NCBI GenBank assembly: GCA_041485385.1 | Contig: JBGPJM010000252.1 | Location: 1-6,801 of the forward strand | Source of the DNA: JBGPJM01 sp041485385 | GTDB lineage: Bacteria; Planctomycetota; Phycisphaerae; Phycisphaerales; UBA1924 | Reading direction: 5' to 3' | DNA: 6,801 nt | Shown: positions 5,166 through 6,801 of the stretch, piece by piece | How the letters are laid out: each line of letters opens with the position of its first letter | How positions within the stretch are numbered: the first letter of the stretch is position 1 | Made by a program: the position numbers and the translations under genes | Notes under the pieces: generated by a model | Told to the model about the DNA's origin: nothing | What the model saw: the letters and a program-made list of their open reading frames with translations, nothing else | The model's database searches: none

Positions 5166-5189
5166 AGACCCGGGCGTGCGCCCGGGTCT
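5166..5189 (-). terminator. Intrinsic terminator after atpD
   Basis: AGACCCGGGCG and CGCCCGGGTCT are perfect 11-bp arms around two bases (effectively a 10-bp stem with a 4-nt loop). On the minus strand the stem is followed by TTCTTT. It starts about 30 nt after the atpD stop codon, as expected for the end of an ATP synthase transcript. The T-run is short, so some read-through to the PilZ gene is possible. Confidence 0.8.
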
Positions 5190-5221
5190 CTCGAAGTCAT
5201 TGCAAGTGCCGGGGTTGCGGA

Positions 5222-6661
<1,440 letters not shown>

Positions 6662-6775
6662 GACTGGGGTTGGTCCTGGGGTCGGGGGGGCGGGGTGCGA
6701 GGTGCCGGTCTGAGGGCGAGAAGGGTAGGTAGGAGGGGTGGGGATGGCGAGGACGAGGGGATGCGGGGGGCTGGC

Positions 6776-6795
6776 GGACTGGGAGACTGGGGGAC
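6776..6795 (+). repeat. GACTGGGR octamer repeat, copy 3
   Basis: Two octamers GACTGGGA and GACTGGGG followed by GAC lie in the G-rich spacer upstream of atpD (6662-6801), which otherwise shows nothing definite. The 15-mer is shared exactly with 4302-4316. Confidence 0.6.
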
Positions 6796-6801
6796 CCTCG
6801 G

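Noticed and set aside
5018..5200. Longer PilZ protein starting at 5200
   Set aside because: The extension includes the terminator hairpin and a Pro/Arg-rich stretch. The ATG at 5017 has a good ribosome site and the family-like sequence starts after it.

Overview
The window is GC-rich bacterial DNA. The F1 beta-subunit gene, the dense GCTGAAGC-type palindromes between genes and the short-period low-complexity spacers suggest a Planctomycetota-like organism, perhaps Phycisphaerae. This is an inference from general character, not a placement. All five genes I can support lie on the minus strand; the long plus-strand reading frames are antisense shadows.

Reading leftwards in transcription order from the right end: atpD (6661-5222) encodes the catalytic beta subunit of F-type ATP synthase. 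A strong hairpin terminator (5166-5189) follows it, and then a PilZ-domain gene (5017-4400). No atpC lies directly downstream of atpD. Next is about 1.6 kb with no convincing gene (2779-4399). It holds two similar modules, each with a 26-nt box, a fixed 10-nt gap, a CCCGCC hexamer and then an array of 10-bp repeats (3918-4050 and 4116-4249). It also holds a period-7 repeat, a group of long inverted repeats (3163-3575) and a cluster of short palindromes (3008-3143).

Further left is an accessory-looking cassette. A HigB-like toxin gene (2778-2407) and a HigA-like antitoxin gene (2402-2022) form a toxin-first pair, with a palindromic operator touching the toxin start codon. An AAA+ ATPase of the ATP-binding/DUF4143 type with a C-terminal PD-(D/E)XK-like domain (1972-347) follows in the same direction. 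The cassette is bracketed by a 121-bp inverted repeat (1-121 and 3008-3128, about 92% identical by hand alignment). Inside that are two direct copies of a roughly 55-bp element (261-315 and 2941-2996). A run of 28 G residues lies at 170-197.

The toxin and antitoxin should form one autoregulated unit that may read into the ATPase gene. atpD and the PilZ gene belong to the chromosomal backbone. The most unusual part is the twin 10-bp-period module in the large gene-free region; its function is unknown to me.
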